Positions 12,870 to 20,962 of a stretch of DNA of 64,000 nucleotides are shown one piece after another; positions within the stretch are counted from its first letter, which is position 1, and the number at the start of each line of letters is the position of its first letter. The DNA lies in the NCBI GenBank assembly GCA_934567355.1, contig CAKTJC010000002.1, positions 119,870 through 183,869 on the forward strand, written 5' to 3'. A program made the translations under genes and the position numbers. The notes under the pieces were generated by a model. It did no database searches. It was given only the letters and a program-made list of their open reading frames with translations, and had not been told where the DNA came from. The DNA is from an uncultured Oscillospiraceae bacterium (GTDB taxonomy: Bacteria; Bacillota; Clostridia; Oscillospirales; Oscillospiraceae).

Positions 12870-13421
12870 CTACATTTCTGCAATTTTTCGAATGGTGCTC
12901 GCCGTCCGGATCGTCAGGCTGCTGCCAATTCCGGCACTGGCGGTTTTCGGCCACCAGTTCGTTTTTTGGTAGTCCTTCCGACTGAAGGACCAGAATATAA
13001 CGTCCTGATATTCCCAGATTTGCTCCAGGCCCTCTTTCGGTGCTCCGATATCGCGGCAGACATCCGCGACAGCAGCGGGCGGCATGACGAAAATCAGATT
13101 GTCGTAGATCTCCTTGCTTACAGTTCCCCACCAGTCGGGGGCATGCTCCAGAATGTCTGTAAGCCTCTCCTGCGGCAGGACAAAGACGGGAATGGAAAAT
13201 GAAAAATGCGCCTGCAGCATTTTTTCAATTTGCTCCGTCAGCACCGCTGGGTCCGTTTCGCTGCTCAAAAAACTTACATTGCCGCTGTTCAGCCAGGTTC
13301 TGACAGCCGTAAAAGACAGTGATTCAAACCCCTTTTTCAATTCAGCCATGGGTACTTTGTTCCGACCGCTGATATTGATGCCCCGCAGCAGGGCAATGTA
13401 TTTTTGGGCTTTTGAATCCAT
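12870..13421 (-). CDS. DUF1697 family protein
   Basis: Protein of 183 residues with the start typical of DUF1697: Tyr-Ile-Ala-Leu-Leu-Arg-Gly-Ile-Asn-Ile-Ser-Gly followed by a Lys-Val-Pro-Met motif and an Asn-Ser-Gly-Asn-Val block near residue 45. The family is widespread in bacteria as a small alpha/beta protein of unknown function. It is the last gene of a three-gene minus-strand operon. Its ATG directly follows the TGA of the hydrolase gene, so translation is probably coupled. No catalytic role can be assigned. Confidence 0.88.
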   Translation of the reverse strand: MDSKAQKYIALLRGINISGRNKVPMAELKKGFESLSFTAVRTWLNSGNVSFLSSETDPAVLTEQIEKMLQAHFSFSIPVFVLPQERLTDILEHAPDWWGTVSKEIYDNLIFVMPPAAVADVCRDIGAPKEGLEQIWEYQDVIFWSFSRKDYQKTNWWPKTASAGIGSSLTIRTASTIRKIAEM

Positions 13422-14021
13422 TCAAAGTTCCTCCGGGAGCCAATTATCCAGAAACCGCATTTGCTCCTCCGTGTGGAACCAGTGCTCTCCACCCGGCATG
13501 GTGGTCAGCGTTGCTCCGATCCGCTCGGCGAAGGCGGATATGGTATCCGGGGAGGTCAGATGATCCCGATCCCCGTACAGAATGTGGGTGGGGACACGCC
13601 ACACAATCGGATGCTCCCGCACGTAGCACAGATACTTCCACGAAAGTGTTTCGCCAAACTGCGTGGAAATTTCCAGTTTTTCTGCAAGCTCCTGCTCGGT
13701 GACGTTTGCCCACAGCATCATATTGCCGATCAGCTTTTTCATGTCTACCACGGGAGAGATAAAATAAGCCTCGTCAACCAGCGTTTCATCCAGCGAGGAC
13801 AGGGAGAAAAACGCACCGATGCTGTTGGCGACCAATGTCAGCCGGTCGCAACAGGTGCGCTGTGCGGCGAAAAACGGCGGGAATTCCTCTCGCGCCTCCC
13901 AGGGCGTTTGGGCGTGGTAGTCAAAGCCGATCACCGTGCAATCCGGGAAGAGGGGCTTGTAATGTTCAGCTTCCTCTGCCGTGCCGCCCTTTCCGTGGAC
14001 ATATATTATGGTTTTCTTCAA
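13422..14021 (-). CDS. alpha/beta hydrolase
   Basis: Small alpha/beta hydrolase of about 199 residues. It opens with a beta strand and Tyr-Val-His-Gly-Lys-Gly-Gly (oxyanion region). The nucleophile elbow is Ala-Asn-Ser-Ile-Gly-Ala, and a late Asp (Tyr-Gly-Asp-Arg-Asp-His) and His (Gly-Gly-Glu-His-Trp) complete the triad pattern. The elbow has Asn before Ser instead of the usual Gly-x-Ser-x-Gly. A TTG start at 14021 is preferred because AAAGGA lies just upstream; the ATG at 14078 would overlap the deaminase gene and lacks a well-placed site. Substrate unknown. Confidence 0.8.
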   Translation of the reverse strand: MKKTIIYVHGKGGTAEEAEHYKPLFPDCTVIGFDYHAQTPWEAREEFPPFFAAQRTCCDRLTLVANSIGAFFSLSSLDETLVDEAYFISPVVDMKKLIGNMMLWANVTEQELAEKLEISTQFGETLSWKYLCYVREHPIVWRVPTHILYGDRDHLTSPDTISAFAERIGATLTTMPGGEHWFHTEEQMRFLDNWLPEEL

Positions 14022-14058
14022 TTTTCTCGATCCTTTCCCGTTTCCCTTGCCGGCGCCC

Positions 14059-14511
14059 TTATAAGTGGGATTGAGCATAGCGCTCTTTACCCCACCATTT
14101 GGGCATCAGTTCCTTGAGCGTAATGGTTTCTCTGGTTTCGTAATTTACCATGATCTCCATGGCTTCATTTTCTTCGTTTAGCTGATACAGAAATTCGCGG
14201 CACGCGCCGCAGGGCATCCCGCTTCCGCCGCCGTAGGGAGCCTCCTCCCGGAAGGCGATCAGTCGCTTGATTTTGGTCTGCCCGCTGCTGATGTACATGT
14301 TCAGGGCAGCCACGCGCTCTGCGCACAGATTCATCACGCCGCTGCAGGATTCAATGCAGAAGCCTGTGTAAATGGTTCCGTCCTCGCTTTCCAGAGCGCA
14401 TACCACATGGTGCGCGTATACAAAGGGCGTCACCTCTTCGGGGTGAAATTCCTTCCTGGCCTGCAGATAGAGCTTTTCCCATATGTCCGGTGCATTCGTT
14501 GATTGATTCAT
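14059..14511 (-). CDS. cytidine deaminase-like zinc enzyme
   Basis: Protein of 150 residues in the cytidine deaminase fold. The zinc site is visible as Cys63-Ala-Glu65 and Pro-Cys101-Gly-Ala-Cys104. Glu65 would be the proton shuttle and the three Cys the zinc ligands, as in tetrameric cytidine deaminases and blasticidin-S deaminases. The N-terminal region differs from housekeeping Cdd, and the neighbours (hydrolase, DUF1697) are not nucleotide-salvage genes, so nucleoside-antibiotic deamination is an alternative. An AGGAG site precedes the ATG. It is the first gene of a minus-strand operon with a long leader. Confidence 0.82.
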   Translation of the reverse strand: MNQSTNAPDIWEKLYLQARKEFHPEEVTPFVYAHHVVCALESEDGTIYTGFCIESCSGVMNLCAERVAALNMYISSGQTKIKRLIAFREEAPYGGGSGMPCGACREFLYQLNEENEAMEIMVNYETRETITLKELMPKWWGKERYAQSHL

Positions 14512-14708
14512 TTGTTAGTCTCCTTTTTTAAGCGATTTTTCAGTTTTTATTGCTGGTTGTGATTTATCTCCAGATACACTGCAGGAAAACAAATGCGGTT
14601 TTAGGAAACACATCCCAGTCCTGCTGAGGCTTTTTGCGATATTTTTATTTTGCACTTTCCTTTCTTTGAAAAAATTGGATTTGGAATGCTGCGGAGATAT
14701 CCGCAATC

Positions 14709-14752
14709 AAAAAAGACACAGTACAGTCCGATTCACCGGTCTGCACTGCGTC
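14709..14752 (-). terminator. intrinsic terminator inside the deaminase-operon leader
   Basis: On the minus strand a 12-pair stem (two G-U wobbles) plus an inner CCG/CGG pair closes a six-base loop, followed by TTTTTTG. Arms are at 14737-14752 and 14715-14730. It lies between promoter and gene, so it would attenuate the operon. Confidence 0.75.
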
Positions 14753-14853
14753 CGAGCGTCTGGCATTTTTTTGACTTTTCTCGAATGTTCCCCCGTCAAC
14801 CGAAGCTCCGGCAATATAACAGGGAACTTCAATTATGCAATATGGAATATGTA
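14709..14853 (-). ncRNA. putative small RNA or attenuated leader upstream of the deaminase operon
   Basis: A consensus minus-strand promoter (14860-14888) would start transcription near 14853. A strong intrinsic terminator at 14709-14752 would end it after about 145 bases, about 200 bases before the deaminase gene. The transcript contains no ORF with a plausible ribosome binding site. It does not match a riboswitch class that I recognise. It is either a stand-alone sRNA or a leader whose terminator is bypassed under some condition. Confidence 0.5.
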
Positions 14854-14859
14854 CCAACC

Positions 14860-14888
14860 ATTATATTTGAACGGCGCTCGAATGTCAA
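14860..14888 (-). promoter_or_regulatory. minus-strand promoter of the deaminase operon or sRNA
   Basis: Read on the minus strand: TTGACA (14883-14888), 17 bases, TATAAT (14860-14865), both perfect matches to the sigma-A consensus. Confidence 0.88.
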
Positions 14889-14978
14889 TATCATTTTGGG
14901 CATGCGTAAAAAAGAAACCGCAAGAACTTTGTTAAGGTATTCTTAATGCTAAGATAAGAAAAAAGCTGACGATCCTAC

Positions 14979-15007
14979 TGGACGATGAGGTGTTTTACGA
15001 TTATAAT
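14979..15007 (+). promoter_or_regulatory. probable promoter of the GT2 gene
   Basis: TGGACG (14979-14984), 17 bases, TATAAT (15002-15007). The -10 is perfect and the -35 matches four of six positions. It lies about 100 bases upstream of the glycosyltransferase ATG. In the rest of the 594-base gap I see only the minus-strand leader elements. Confidence 0.55.
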
Positions 15008-15105
15008 AAGGCTGCAGGTCACGACAGCGACTTGTCTCTGAGGAGATTGAATGGGCTCCTTCATGAAGGAGAGCGAAGAGAACAAAAGAGAGAAAGAGGC
15101 ACCGA

Positions 15106-16116
15106 ATGAAACTTTTAACCGTCACCGTCCCTTGTTACAATTCCCAGGATTATATGGAAAAGTGCATCAAGAGCCTGCTTTGCGGCGGCAGTCGGGTTCA
15201 GATCGTCGTTATTGACGATGGCTCCACAGATGCCACCGGTGCAATTGCAGATCGGTATGCAGATGCCTACCCCGGTATCGTCACCGCTGTACACCAGAAA
15301 AACGGCGGCCATGGCGCGGGCATCAATCAGGGGCTGAAGCACGCTGAGGGAAAGTATTTTAAGGTGGTGGACAGCGACGATTGGGCCAGTGGGGATTTTA
15401 TCCGTTTCCTGGATACGCTGGAGCAGTGTGAAAATAGTGGAGGTGTGGATCTCTTCGTCACCAATTACTACTATGAACATGCCGACGGGCGCGCCAACCG
15501 CCCCATTTGCTATTCCAATGCCTTGCCGGAGAACCGAATTTTCGGCTGGGAGGATACGAGACATTTCCATCTCCATCAGCTGCTTACCATCCATAGCTGT
15601 ACCTTCCGTACCGAGCTGCTGCGTGTCCATACCAAGCCCCTGCCGGAGCATGTCTTTTACGAGGACAATCTGATGGTCTACCAGGCGCTGCCCTATGTCC
15701 GGAGGATGTATTATCTCAATGCCGATCTTTACCGCTATTACATTGGCCGGGAGGGACAGTCCGTCCAGCGGGATGTGATGACGAAGCGCTATACCCATCA
15801 GCTTATTGTCACCCAGAGGTGCTTCGAGGCGGTGCACCTGGATGACATCCGGGACAAAATGCAGCGCCGGTACCTCAAACATGAGCTTTTTATGATGTTC
15901 GGCATATCCGCGCTGTACGCCCGCCTGCATAAATCGGGGGAAGCGGAAGAGAACCTGAGAAAAATGTGGGAAAACTGCCACCATTTCGACCGGAAATGGG
16001 CAGCCCATTTCCGGAAGCATACGCCGATATGTCTGGTGTGCATTCCGGGGAGGGTGGGGCAGAGACTGTCCGGTTCAGTTTATACAGCTGCGAGCAAAAT
16101 TGTGCGGTTCAATTAA
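15106..16116 (+). CDS. GT2 family glycosyltransferase
   Basis: Family 2 glycosyltransferase of 336 residues with a GT-A fold. It starts with a beta strand and Pro-Cys-Tyr-Asn-Ser, followed by a nucleotide-binding Asp-Asp-Gly-Ser-Thr-Asp near residue 37. The metal-binding DXD-like Asp-Ser-Asp-Asp-Trp is near 88, and an acceptor-side Glu-Asp-Asn (about 187) is the expected catalytic base region. There are no clear membrane helices, so it is cytoplasmic or peripheral and probably builds a cell-surface glycan. Acceptor and donor cannot be read from sequence. An AAAGAGG site precedes the ATG, and a terminator follows. Confidence 0.9.
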   Translation: MKLLTVTVPCYNSQDYMEKCIKSLLCGGSRVQIVVIDDGSTDATGAIADRYADAYPGIVTAVHQKNGGHGAGINQGLKHAEGKYFKVVDSDDWASGDFIRFLDTLEQCENSGGVDLFVTNYYYEHADGRANRPICYSNALPENRIFGWEDTRHFHLHQLLTIHSCTFRTELLRVHTKPLPEHVFYEDNLMVYQALPYVRRMYYLNADLYRYYIGREGQSVQRDVMTKRYTHQLIVTQRCFEAVHLDDIRDKMQRRYLKHELFMMFGISALYARLHKSGEAEENLRKMWENCHHFDRKWAAHFRKHTPICLVCIPGRVGQRLSGSVYTAASKIVRFN

Positions 16117-16153
16117 AGCGGAGAGAACCGCTTCGGTGGCCACAAATAAAGAT

Positions 16154-16203
16154 AAAAAGCACCGCTGCTGCTCCGTTTGGGGCAGACAGCGGCGCTTTTT
16201 TGC
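16154..16203. terminator. bidirectional terminator between GT2 and rex
   Basis: Stem AAAAAGC-CCGCTG (16154-16167) against CAGCGG-GCTTTTTT (16187-16202), with an internal hairpin-forming loop. A tracts on one side and T tracts on the other allow it to serve both convergent genes. Confidence 0.82.
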
Positions 16204-16221
16204 CGGTACCGATCCGCGGAA

Positions 16222-16875
16222 TCATTGCTCCTGCTTTCCCTTCTCGTCTTTGATCTGCGCCCGCAGGTGGACGCTGAGAACGGCCAGGGACGTGGCCATG
16301 TTTTCATTTTGAACCAGAACATGCTCCGGGACGTCCAGATGGACAGGGGCAAAATTCCAGATAGCCTTGATGCCGCAGGCGATCAGCCGGTCGGCTACCT
16401 CCTGGGCGTGGGCGGCGGGGACGGTGATGATGCCCATGAGTACCTTGTGCACCTTGCAGAAATGCTCCAGCTTCGTCATGGGGTAGATGGGCTGGCCGTC
16501 CTCGGTCTTCTCCTGGGTGGGGTGGGCATCGAAGGCTGCCTGGATATTCAGGCCGTATTCCTCAAAACCGCTGTAGCCCATCAGTGCCAGACCCAGCTTG
16601 CCCGCGCCGATGAGCACGGCATCGGTGGTGTTGTCGTAGCCCAGGAATTGCTCAATATCGGTGATCAGACCATCACGCGGATAGCCGATCTTGGGGCGGC
16701 CGCCATCGGAAACGATGGCCAGATCTTTGCGTACCTGCACCTCGCCCATGCCCAGGGCATTGGCCAGCGCAGTTGCGGAAATATGGGCGGGGGAATCCTC
16801 CGGCAGATTTTTCAGGTAGACCAGATAGCCGGGAAGCCGCTTCAAAACTGATTTGGAAACCTTCTTCTGCTCCAT
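16222..16875 (-). CDS. rex: redox-sensing transcriptional repressor Rex
   Basis: Rex of 217 residues, which represses fermentation and anaerobic genes until NADH rises. The N-terminal winged helix (about 1-80) has the Gln-Val-Arg-Lys-Asp-Leu recognition helix with the typical Gly-Arg-Pro-Lys-Ile-Gly-Tyr wing. The Rossmann NAD domain starts with Gly-Ala-Gly-Lys-Leu-Gly (about 91-96), and a domain-swapped C-terminal helix closes the chain. It is transcribed alone from a promoter with a downstream palindrome. Rex is a standard regulator of strict anaerobes such as Clostridia, which fits the rest of the window. Confidence 0.96.
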   Translation of the reverse strand: MEQKKVSKSVLKRLPGYLVYLKNLPEDSPAHISATALANALGMGEVQVRKDLAIVSDGGRPKIGYPRDGLITDIEQFLGYDNTTDAVLIGAGKLGLALMGYSGFEEYGLNIQAAFDAHPTQEKTEDGQPIYPMTKLEHFCKVHKVLMGIITVPAAHAQEVADRLIACGIKAIWNFAPVHLDVPEHVLVQNENMATSLAVLSVHLRAQIKDEKGKQEQ

Positions 16876-16912
16876 GGGGTGTCGCTCCGTTTCTTGTTCG
16901 GTGTGAATATAT

Positions 16913-16933
16913 ATCGATACATTTTGTATCGAT
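16913..16933. promoter_or_regulatory. 9-3-9 palindromic operator in the rex promoter
   Basis: Perfect inverted repeat ATCGATACA - 3 bases - TGTATCGAT lying immediately downstream of the rex -10 box, so it would cover the transcription start. It is not the classical Rex box (TTGTGA...TCACAA), but the position is that of an autoregulatory or repressor site. Confidence 0.6.
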
Positions 16934-16960
16934 TATAACATGTCGATTGAAACTTTGCAA
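16932..16960 (-). promoter_or_regulatory. rex promoter
   Basis: Minus strand: TTGCAA (16955-16960), 17 bases, TATAAT (16932-16937). The -10 overlaps the edge of the palindrome at 16913-16933. Confidence 0.8.
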
Positions 16961-16975
16961 CTATATTTTCGCACC

Positions 16976-17674
16976 TTACGCGCAGCTGGTCTGACGGATC
17001 ATCTCCTTGCGGAGCTTGCCCATGATGCGCTTTTCCAGGCGGGAGATATAGGATTGGGAGATGCCCATCTTTTCCGCCACTTCCTTCTGCGTCAGCTCCT
17101 TGCGTCCCTCCAGCCCGAAGCGCATGACCACGATCTCCCGCTCCCGCGCCGGGAGCTCCTGCAGTGCCTGGCGCAGAACGCAAAGATCCACATCGTCCTC
17201 CAACGGGCGGGCGATCTCGTCGCCGTCGGTGCCCAGAATGTCAGAGAGCAGCAGCTCGTTGCCGTCGCAGTCCAGATTGATGGGCTCATCCAGGGAGATC
17301 TCTGCCTTCTGGCCGGAAATTTTGCGGATGTGCATAAGGATCTCATTTTCGATGCAGCGGGAGGCGTAGGTCGCCAGGCGGATGTTCTTATCCAGCCGGT
17401 AGGTGCCGATGGCCTTGATCAGTCCAATGGTGCCGATGGAGATCAGATCCTCCAGCCCGGTGGACACATTCTCGAACCGGCGGGCAATGTAGACCACCAG
17501 GCGCAGGTTGTGCTCCACCAGGAGCCGCTTTGCTGCCTCGTCCCCCTGCTCCAGGGCAGCCAGAGCGTTTTTCTCCTCCTCTCCCTTCAGCGGCGGCGGG
17601 AGCATTTCGCTGCCGCCGATGTAGTAAAGGCCGTTTCGTCTCGGGCGTAAGCAATTCAGAATCCATTTCAGCAT
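16976..17674 (-). CDS. sigE: sporulation sigma factor sigma-E (pro-form)
   Basis: Mother-cell sigma factor of 232 residues. Region 2 has [13 protein letters not shown] and [10 protein letters not shown]. Region 4 has the Gln-Lys-Glu-Val-Ala-x-x-[10 protein letters not shown] helix. About 25 residues precede the sigma core, including a Tyr-Tyr-Ile-Gly-Gly-Ser-Glu stretch that looks like the pro-sequence cleaved by SpoIIGA. Its ATG overlaps the end of spoIIGA by seven bases, the classic spoIIG arrangement. This is strong evidence for an endospore-forming lineage. Confidence 0.96.
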   Translation of the reverse strand: MLKWILNCLRPRRNGLYYIGGSEMLPPPLKGEEEKNALAALEQGDEAAKRLLVEHNLRLVVYIARRFENVSTGLEDLISIGTIGLIKAIGTYRLDKNIRLATYASRCIENEILMHIRKISGQKAEISLDEPINLDCDGNELLLSDILGTDGDEIARPLEDDVDLCVLRQALQELPAREREIVVMRFGLEGRKELTQKEVAEKMGISQSYISRLEKRIMGKLRKEMIRQTSCA

Positions 17675-18390
17675 AAAATTCCTCCTGCGAGTGCCTGATA
17701 TTCACTGCCGAAGCTCTGGGGCGCGAAGGCCACCAGCGCCGTGCGGCTCCTGCCGCCGATGCGCACATCGGGAAAGCGCATGGCAAGCAGCAGCCCGTTC
17801 TTTGCCCCCACCGCCTGATAGGGCACCAGCCGCAGACCCGGCAGGGGGCGGCTTTCCATGGTTTCCAGGGGATGCTCCAGCTGACGCTCCGTCAGTCCGG
17901 TGAGCTGTCCGGCTTCGCTGCTGCCGATGACCAGCACCCCCTCGCCGGTGATGGGGTCGCGCAGCTCGTTGCCGGTATCGCAGAGCGCCTTCAGGCGAAG
18001 CGTGCCGATCTGCACCGGCACCAGCCGCCTGCCGCTGCCAAAGGCGAGGAAGCCCAGCAGCTGCACCCCCAGCAGGCAGGCCGGGAGCTGCCAGATGCCG
18101 CCCCTGCCCGCCGCTGCCACAGCGTCGTTCAGCGCCATGGTCAGCAGAACGAAAACGCCGCCGGTTCGGACGTCTCCGCCGTAGCTCAACAGCGCCATCG
18201 CCAGCAGGGAAAGCAGGCGGAGCGGGAGCCTCGACAGCTGCCAGTGCACCGGATGCATGCAAAGCGCCGCATAGACTGCCCCCAGCGCGGATGCCAGCAG
18301 CACCCGCCAGGCGCGCAGCTCTTTTCCCGCCAGACTGCCGGTGCCTGCCAGCAGCAGGGCATTGACGCAGAAATTCAGCGCCGCCACCAT
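17668..18390 (-). CDS. spoIIGA: pro-sigma-E processing aspartic peptidase SpoIIGA
   Basis: Membrane-embedded peptidase of 240 residues that activates sigma-E when the forespore signals through SpoIIR. The N-terminal half is about five hydrophobic helices. The soluble half has the catalytic Asp138 in [11 protein letters not shown], the family signature. It is shorter than the roughly 300-residue Bacillus protein, mainly between the helices and the catalytic domain and at the N-terminus. The GGGGGGAAG motif lies somewhat far upstream of ATG 18390, so the exact start is uncertain. Immediately upstream of sigE. Confidence 0.92.
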   Translation of the reverse strand: MVAALNFCVNALLLAGTGSLAGKELRAWRVLLASALGAVYAALCMHPVHWQLSRLPLRLLSLLAMALLSYGGDVRTGGVFVLLTMALNDAVAAAGRGGIWQLPACLLGVQLLGFLAFGSGRRLVPVQIGTLRLKALCDTGNELRDPITGEGVLVIGSSEAGQLTGLTERQLEHPLETMESRPLPGLRLVPYQAVGAKNGLLLAMRFPDVRIGGRSRTALVAFAPQSFGSEYQALAGGILC

Positions 18391-18610
18391 GTAGATTTTG
18401 CTCAGCTCGCTTCCCCCCTAGGTCATCTTGGCTCCCCCGTTGATTCAACCATCCCTTTGGACAGCCCCCAGTATACCTGCCCCGTGCAGAGAAGGAAGTC
18501 GCTTTGCACTGTGGGATCCGCCGCAAGTTCCTGCCTGTGGCTCCGTGTTTCCGCGGCAAGCGGGGCAATGCCGTCCGTCCTCCCATTCCCTGCAGGGTGA
18601 AAACGGAAAA

Positions 18611-18655
18611 CCGTCCCCCATCGGGTCATCACTTTTGTGACCGATGGGGGACGGC
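18611..18655 (-). terminator. terminator of the rarA-DUF951 operon
   Basis: Long perfect stem (CCGTCCCCCATCGG at 18611-18624 and its complement), extended by GTCA/TGAC pairs. On the minus strand it is followed by TTTTCCGTTTT. It sits directly after the DUF951 stop codon. The rest of the gap up to spoIIGA (18658 back to 18390) holds only a possible minus-strand TATACT at 18470-18475. Confidence 0.8.
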
Positions 18656-18657
18656 GG

Positions 18658-18852
18658 TTATTTCAGGGGATCGGCAGGCCTTTCCACGGAGCGGATGTTT
18701 TTCTCCGCCTTTTGGCGCGGCGTCATCAGTTCGTGGCCGCAGCCCAGGCAGCGCAGGCGGAAATCCGCACCGGTACGCAGCACCAGCCAGCGCTTTTCTC
18801 CGCAGGGGTGGGGCTTTTTCATCACAAGAATATCGTTCAGGCGAATATCCAT
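18658..18852 (-). CDS. DUF951 family protein
   Basis: Small protein of 64 residues with the DUF951 pattern: Met-Asp-Ile-Arg-Leu-Asn-Asp-Ile then Met-Lys-Lys-Pro-His-Pro-Cys-Gly, and further on Arg-Leu-Arg-Cys-Leu-Gly-Cys-Gly. The three conserved Cys (with His) suggest a small zinc-ribbon-like fold. The family is common in Firmicutes and has no established function. It follows rarA by about 10 bases and precedes the terminator, so it is co-transcribed with rarA. The start is the ATG at 18852, well within the length of known members. Confidence 0.85.
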   Translation of the reverse strand: MDIRLNDILVMKKPHPCGEKRWLVLRTGADFRLRCLGCGHELMTPRQKAEKNIRSVERPADPLK

Positions 18853-18862
18853 GGCCTTCTCC

Positions 18863-20122
18863 TTATTTTTTGATGGTGTCCCAATAGGCCTTGGCGGCCT
18901 GCTCCAGCTTGTTGGGCGCATACTCATAATAGTGCCTGCCCACCAGAGCGTCCGGCAGGTATTGCTGCTGCACCCAGTGGTTCGGGAAATCGTGGGGGTA
19001 GAGGTAGCCCTGCTCCCGCTCCTGGGTGTAGGTGTCGGCATGGACATTCTGCAGGTGCCGGGGGAAATCGCCGCCCAGCCCCTTACGCACATCCTCCAGT
19101 GCGGCATCCAGGGCGAGGTGGCCGGAATTGGATTTCGGTGAGGTGGCCATCAGCACGGCGGCGTCCCCCAGGGGGATCCGCGCTTCCGGCATGCCCAGCA
19201 TCAGCGCCATGTCCACACAGGCTTTCACAATGGGAATGATCTGGGGGAAAGCCAGCCCCACATCCTCCGCCGCGATGACCATCAGCCGCCGGCAGGCGGA
19301 CTGCATCTGCCCGGCCTCCAGGAGCCTTGCCAGATAGTGGCAGGCGGCGTCCGGATCGGAGCCGCGGACGCTCTTTTGCAGAGCGGAGAGCAGGTCATAA
19401 TAGTTGTCCCCGTCCCGGTCTGCCCGCATGGCGCTCTTCTGGGTGACGGCCTTGGCATCCTCCAGGCTCAGCGTCAGCGCATCCCCCTGGGGCACACCGG
19501 CGGAGAAGAGCACCTCCACCGCGTTCATGGCCTTGCGCAGGTCGCCGCCGCAGGCTCCCGCGATGTATTCCAGCGCCCCCGCCTCCGGCTGCGCCGTCAG
19601 CCCGGTGCGCTGCTCCATGTAAGAAACGGCCCGCTTCACCGCCTGCAGAGCGGCGGATGCGGAAATCTGCTTGAATTCAAAAATTGTGGAGCGGCTGAGA
19701 ATGGCGTTGAACACATAGAAATAGGGATTCTCTGTGGTGGAGGCGATGAGGGTTATTTTCCCGTTTTCGATGTATTCCAGCAGCGATTGCTGCTGCTTTT
19801 TATTGAAGGATTGGATCTCATCCAGATACAGCAGCACTCCGTTGGGCGCCATAAAGGTATCCAGCTGGGAGACGATCTCCTTGATGTCGGCGGTGGATGC
19901 CGTGGTGGCATTGAGCTTAAACAGGGTGCGGTTCGTCTGCTTTGCGATGATATTGGCGACGGTGGTCTTTCCCGTGCCGCTGGGGCCGTAGAACACCATG
20001 TTTGGAATCTTGCCGGAATCGATCAGGCGGCGCAGCACCGCGCCCTTTCCCAGAATATGCTCCTGCCCGAATACTTCGTCCAGCGTCTGCGGCCGCAGCA
20101 GGTCAGCCAGCGGCTGATACAT
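18863..20122 (-). CDS. rarA: replication-associated recombination AAA ATPase RarA (MgsA)
   Basis: Clamp-loader-like AAA+ ATPase of about 419 residues acting at stalled replication forks. The N-terminus has Leu-Arg-Pro-Gln-Thr-Leu-Asp-Glu-Val-Phe-Gly-Gln. Walker A is Gly-Pro-Ser-Gly-Thr-Gly-Lys-Thr-Thr, Walker B is Tyr-Leu-Asp-Glu-Ile, and sensor 1 lies in Ala-Ser-Thr-Thr-Glu-Asn-Pro-Tyr-Phe. The C-terminal RarA/MgsA tetramerisation domain contains Asp-Pro-Asp-Ala-Ala and Ala-Glu-Asp-Val-Gly-Leu. The start at 20122 is chosen for the GAGAGGGGG site just upstream and for the family start Met-Tyr-Gln-Pro-Leu-Ala. DUF951 follows in the same operon. Confidence 0.95.
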   Translation of the reverse strand: MYQPLADLLRPQTLDEVFGQEHILGKGAVLRRLIDSGKIPNMVFYGPSGTGKTTVANIIAKQTNRTLFKLNATTASTADIKEIVSQLDTFMAPNGVLLYLDEIQSFNKKQQQSLLEYIENGKITLIASTTENPYFYVFNAILSRSTIFEFKQISASAALQAVKRAVSYMEQRTGLTAQPEAGALEYIAGACGGDLRKAMNAVEVLFSAGVPQGDALTLSLEDAKAVTQKSAMRADRDGDNYYDLLSALQKSVRGSDPDAACHYLARLLEAGQMQSACRRLMVIAAEDVGLAFPQIIPIVKACVDMALMLGMPEARIPLGDAAVLMATSPKSNSGHLALDAALEDVRKGLGGDFPRHLQNVHADTYTQEREQGYLYPHDFPNHWVQQQYLPDALVGRHYYEYAPNKLEQAAKAYWDTIKK

Positions 20123-20147
20123 GGCGTCGCCCCCTCTCGTTTTTTGT

Positions 20148-20175
20148 ATTATAGCACAAAAAAGCGAAAATGCAA
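20148..20175 (-). promoter_or_regulatory. rarA promoter
   Basis: Minus strand: TTGCAT (20170-20175), 16 bases, TATAAT (20148-20153), about 25 bases upstream of the rarA start. Confidence 0.7.
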
Positions 20176-20233
20176 ACAGCAAAAGCACAAATGCAGCTCC
20201 GGCTGTCTGCCCATTTTTTTCAAAACGGTGAAA

Positions 20234-20262
20234 TTGACAGTTTTCCCTCAAGGCAGTATAAT
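20234..20262 (+). promoter_or_regulatory. promoter of the signal peptidase gene
   Basis: TTGACA (20234-20239), 17 bases, TATAAT (20257-20262): a perfect sigma-A promoter. It leaves a leader of about 115 bases that can form several short hairpins, including GTCTGG paired with CCAGAC. Confidence 0.88.
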
Positions 20263-20383
20263 GTTACCGGCTACCGCCGCATCCCTGATGGGGCAGTGGC
20301 CTGCAAACCACAAATATAAACTCCGGGAATCCCGCAGAAAGCGTCTGGCCAAGCGGTTTCCTCCCAGACCTTGAGGGCGCAAT

Positions 20384-20962
20384 ATGAATCTGAAATGGAT
20401 ATCCTATGTTATCAATACCATTGCCTTTTTGCTCATTGCCGTGTCGCTGTTTATGCTGCTGGCCGTGGTGCTGACCCCGGCGGGGCAGGTGCCCCGGGTG
20501 ATGGGTTTCAGCCTGCTGCGGTTGCTTACTGACAGCATGGAGCCGGAGATCCCGGCGCAATCCATGCTGCTGGTAAAGGAGGTCGATCCGCAGACATTGG
20601 AAATCGGGGATGTCATCACCTTCTTTTCCTCCGACCCTACGCTCAGCGGCGCGCTGAATACCCACAGGATCGTGCGGATCGAGACGCCTCACAGCAACCT
20701 GCAGTTTGTTACCAAGGGGGATACCAACGAATTGGAGGACCCGCAGCTCGTGCCTGCCTCCCAGGTGGTGGGGAAGGTGCTTCACGTTTCCCCCATCTTT
20801 GGAAAAGCAGTGGGGCTGCTCTCTACGCCGCTGGTATTCGGGACCGTGATCCTGGTGCCGCTGGCTTTTATGCTGGTCTCCAGCCTGCTGGGCGACCTGC
20901 GGCGGGCAAGACGTGCAAGAAAAGAAGATGCCCAAAAGCCGGAGGATCATACGGCGCAATAA
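20384..20962 (+). CDS. SipW-type (ER-type) signal peptidase I
   Basis: Signal peptidase of 192 residues with one N-terminal and one or two C-terminal membrane helices. The nucleophile is Ser51 in Thr-Asp-Ser-Met-Glu-Pro. The second catalytic residue is His94 in Asn-Thr-His-Arg-Ile instead of Lys, so it belongs to the Ser-His S26B group (SipW, archaeal and ER type). Such enzymes often process special secreted or spore/biofilm proteins; no substrate gene is adjacent. The stop codon TAA is partly supplied by the first base of MITE-like copy 2, which inserted exactly at the gene end. Confidence 0.9.
   Translation: MNLKWISYVINTIAFLLIAVSLFMLLAVVLTPAGQVPRVMGFSLLRLLTDSMEPEIPAQSMLLVKEVDPQTLEIGDVITFFSSDPTLSGALNTHRIVRIETPHSNLQFVTKGDTNELEDPQLVPASQVVGKVLHVSPIFGKAVGLLSTPLVFGTVILVPLAFMLVSSLLGDLRRARRARKEDAQKPEDHTAQ

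Noticed and set aside
14650..14946. 98-codon plus-strand frame in the gap before the GT2 gene
   Set aside because: It covers the minus-strand promoter and terminator, lacks a ribosome binding site and has no recognisable sequence pattern.
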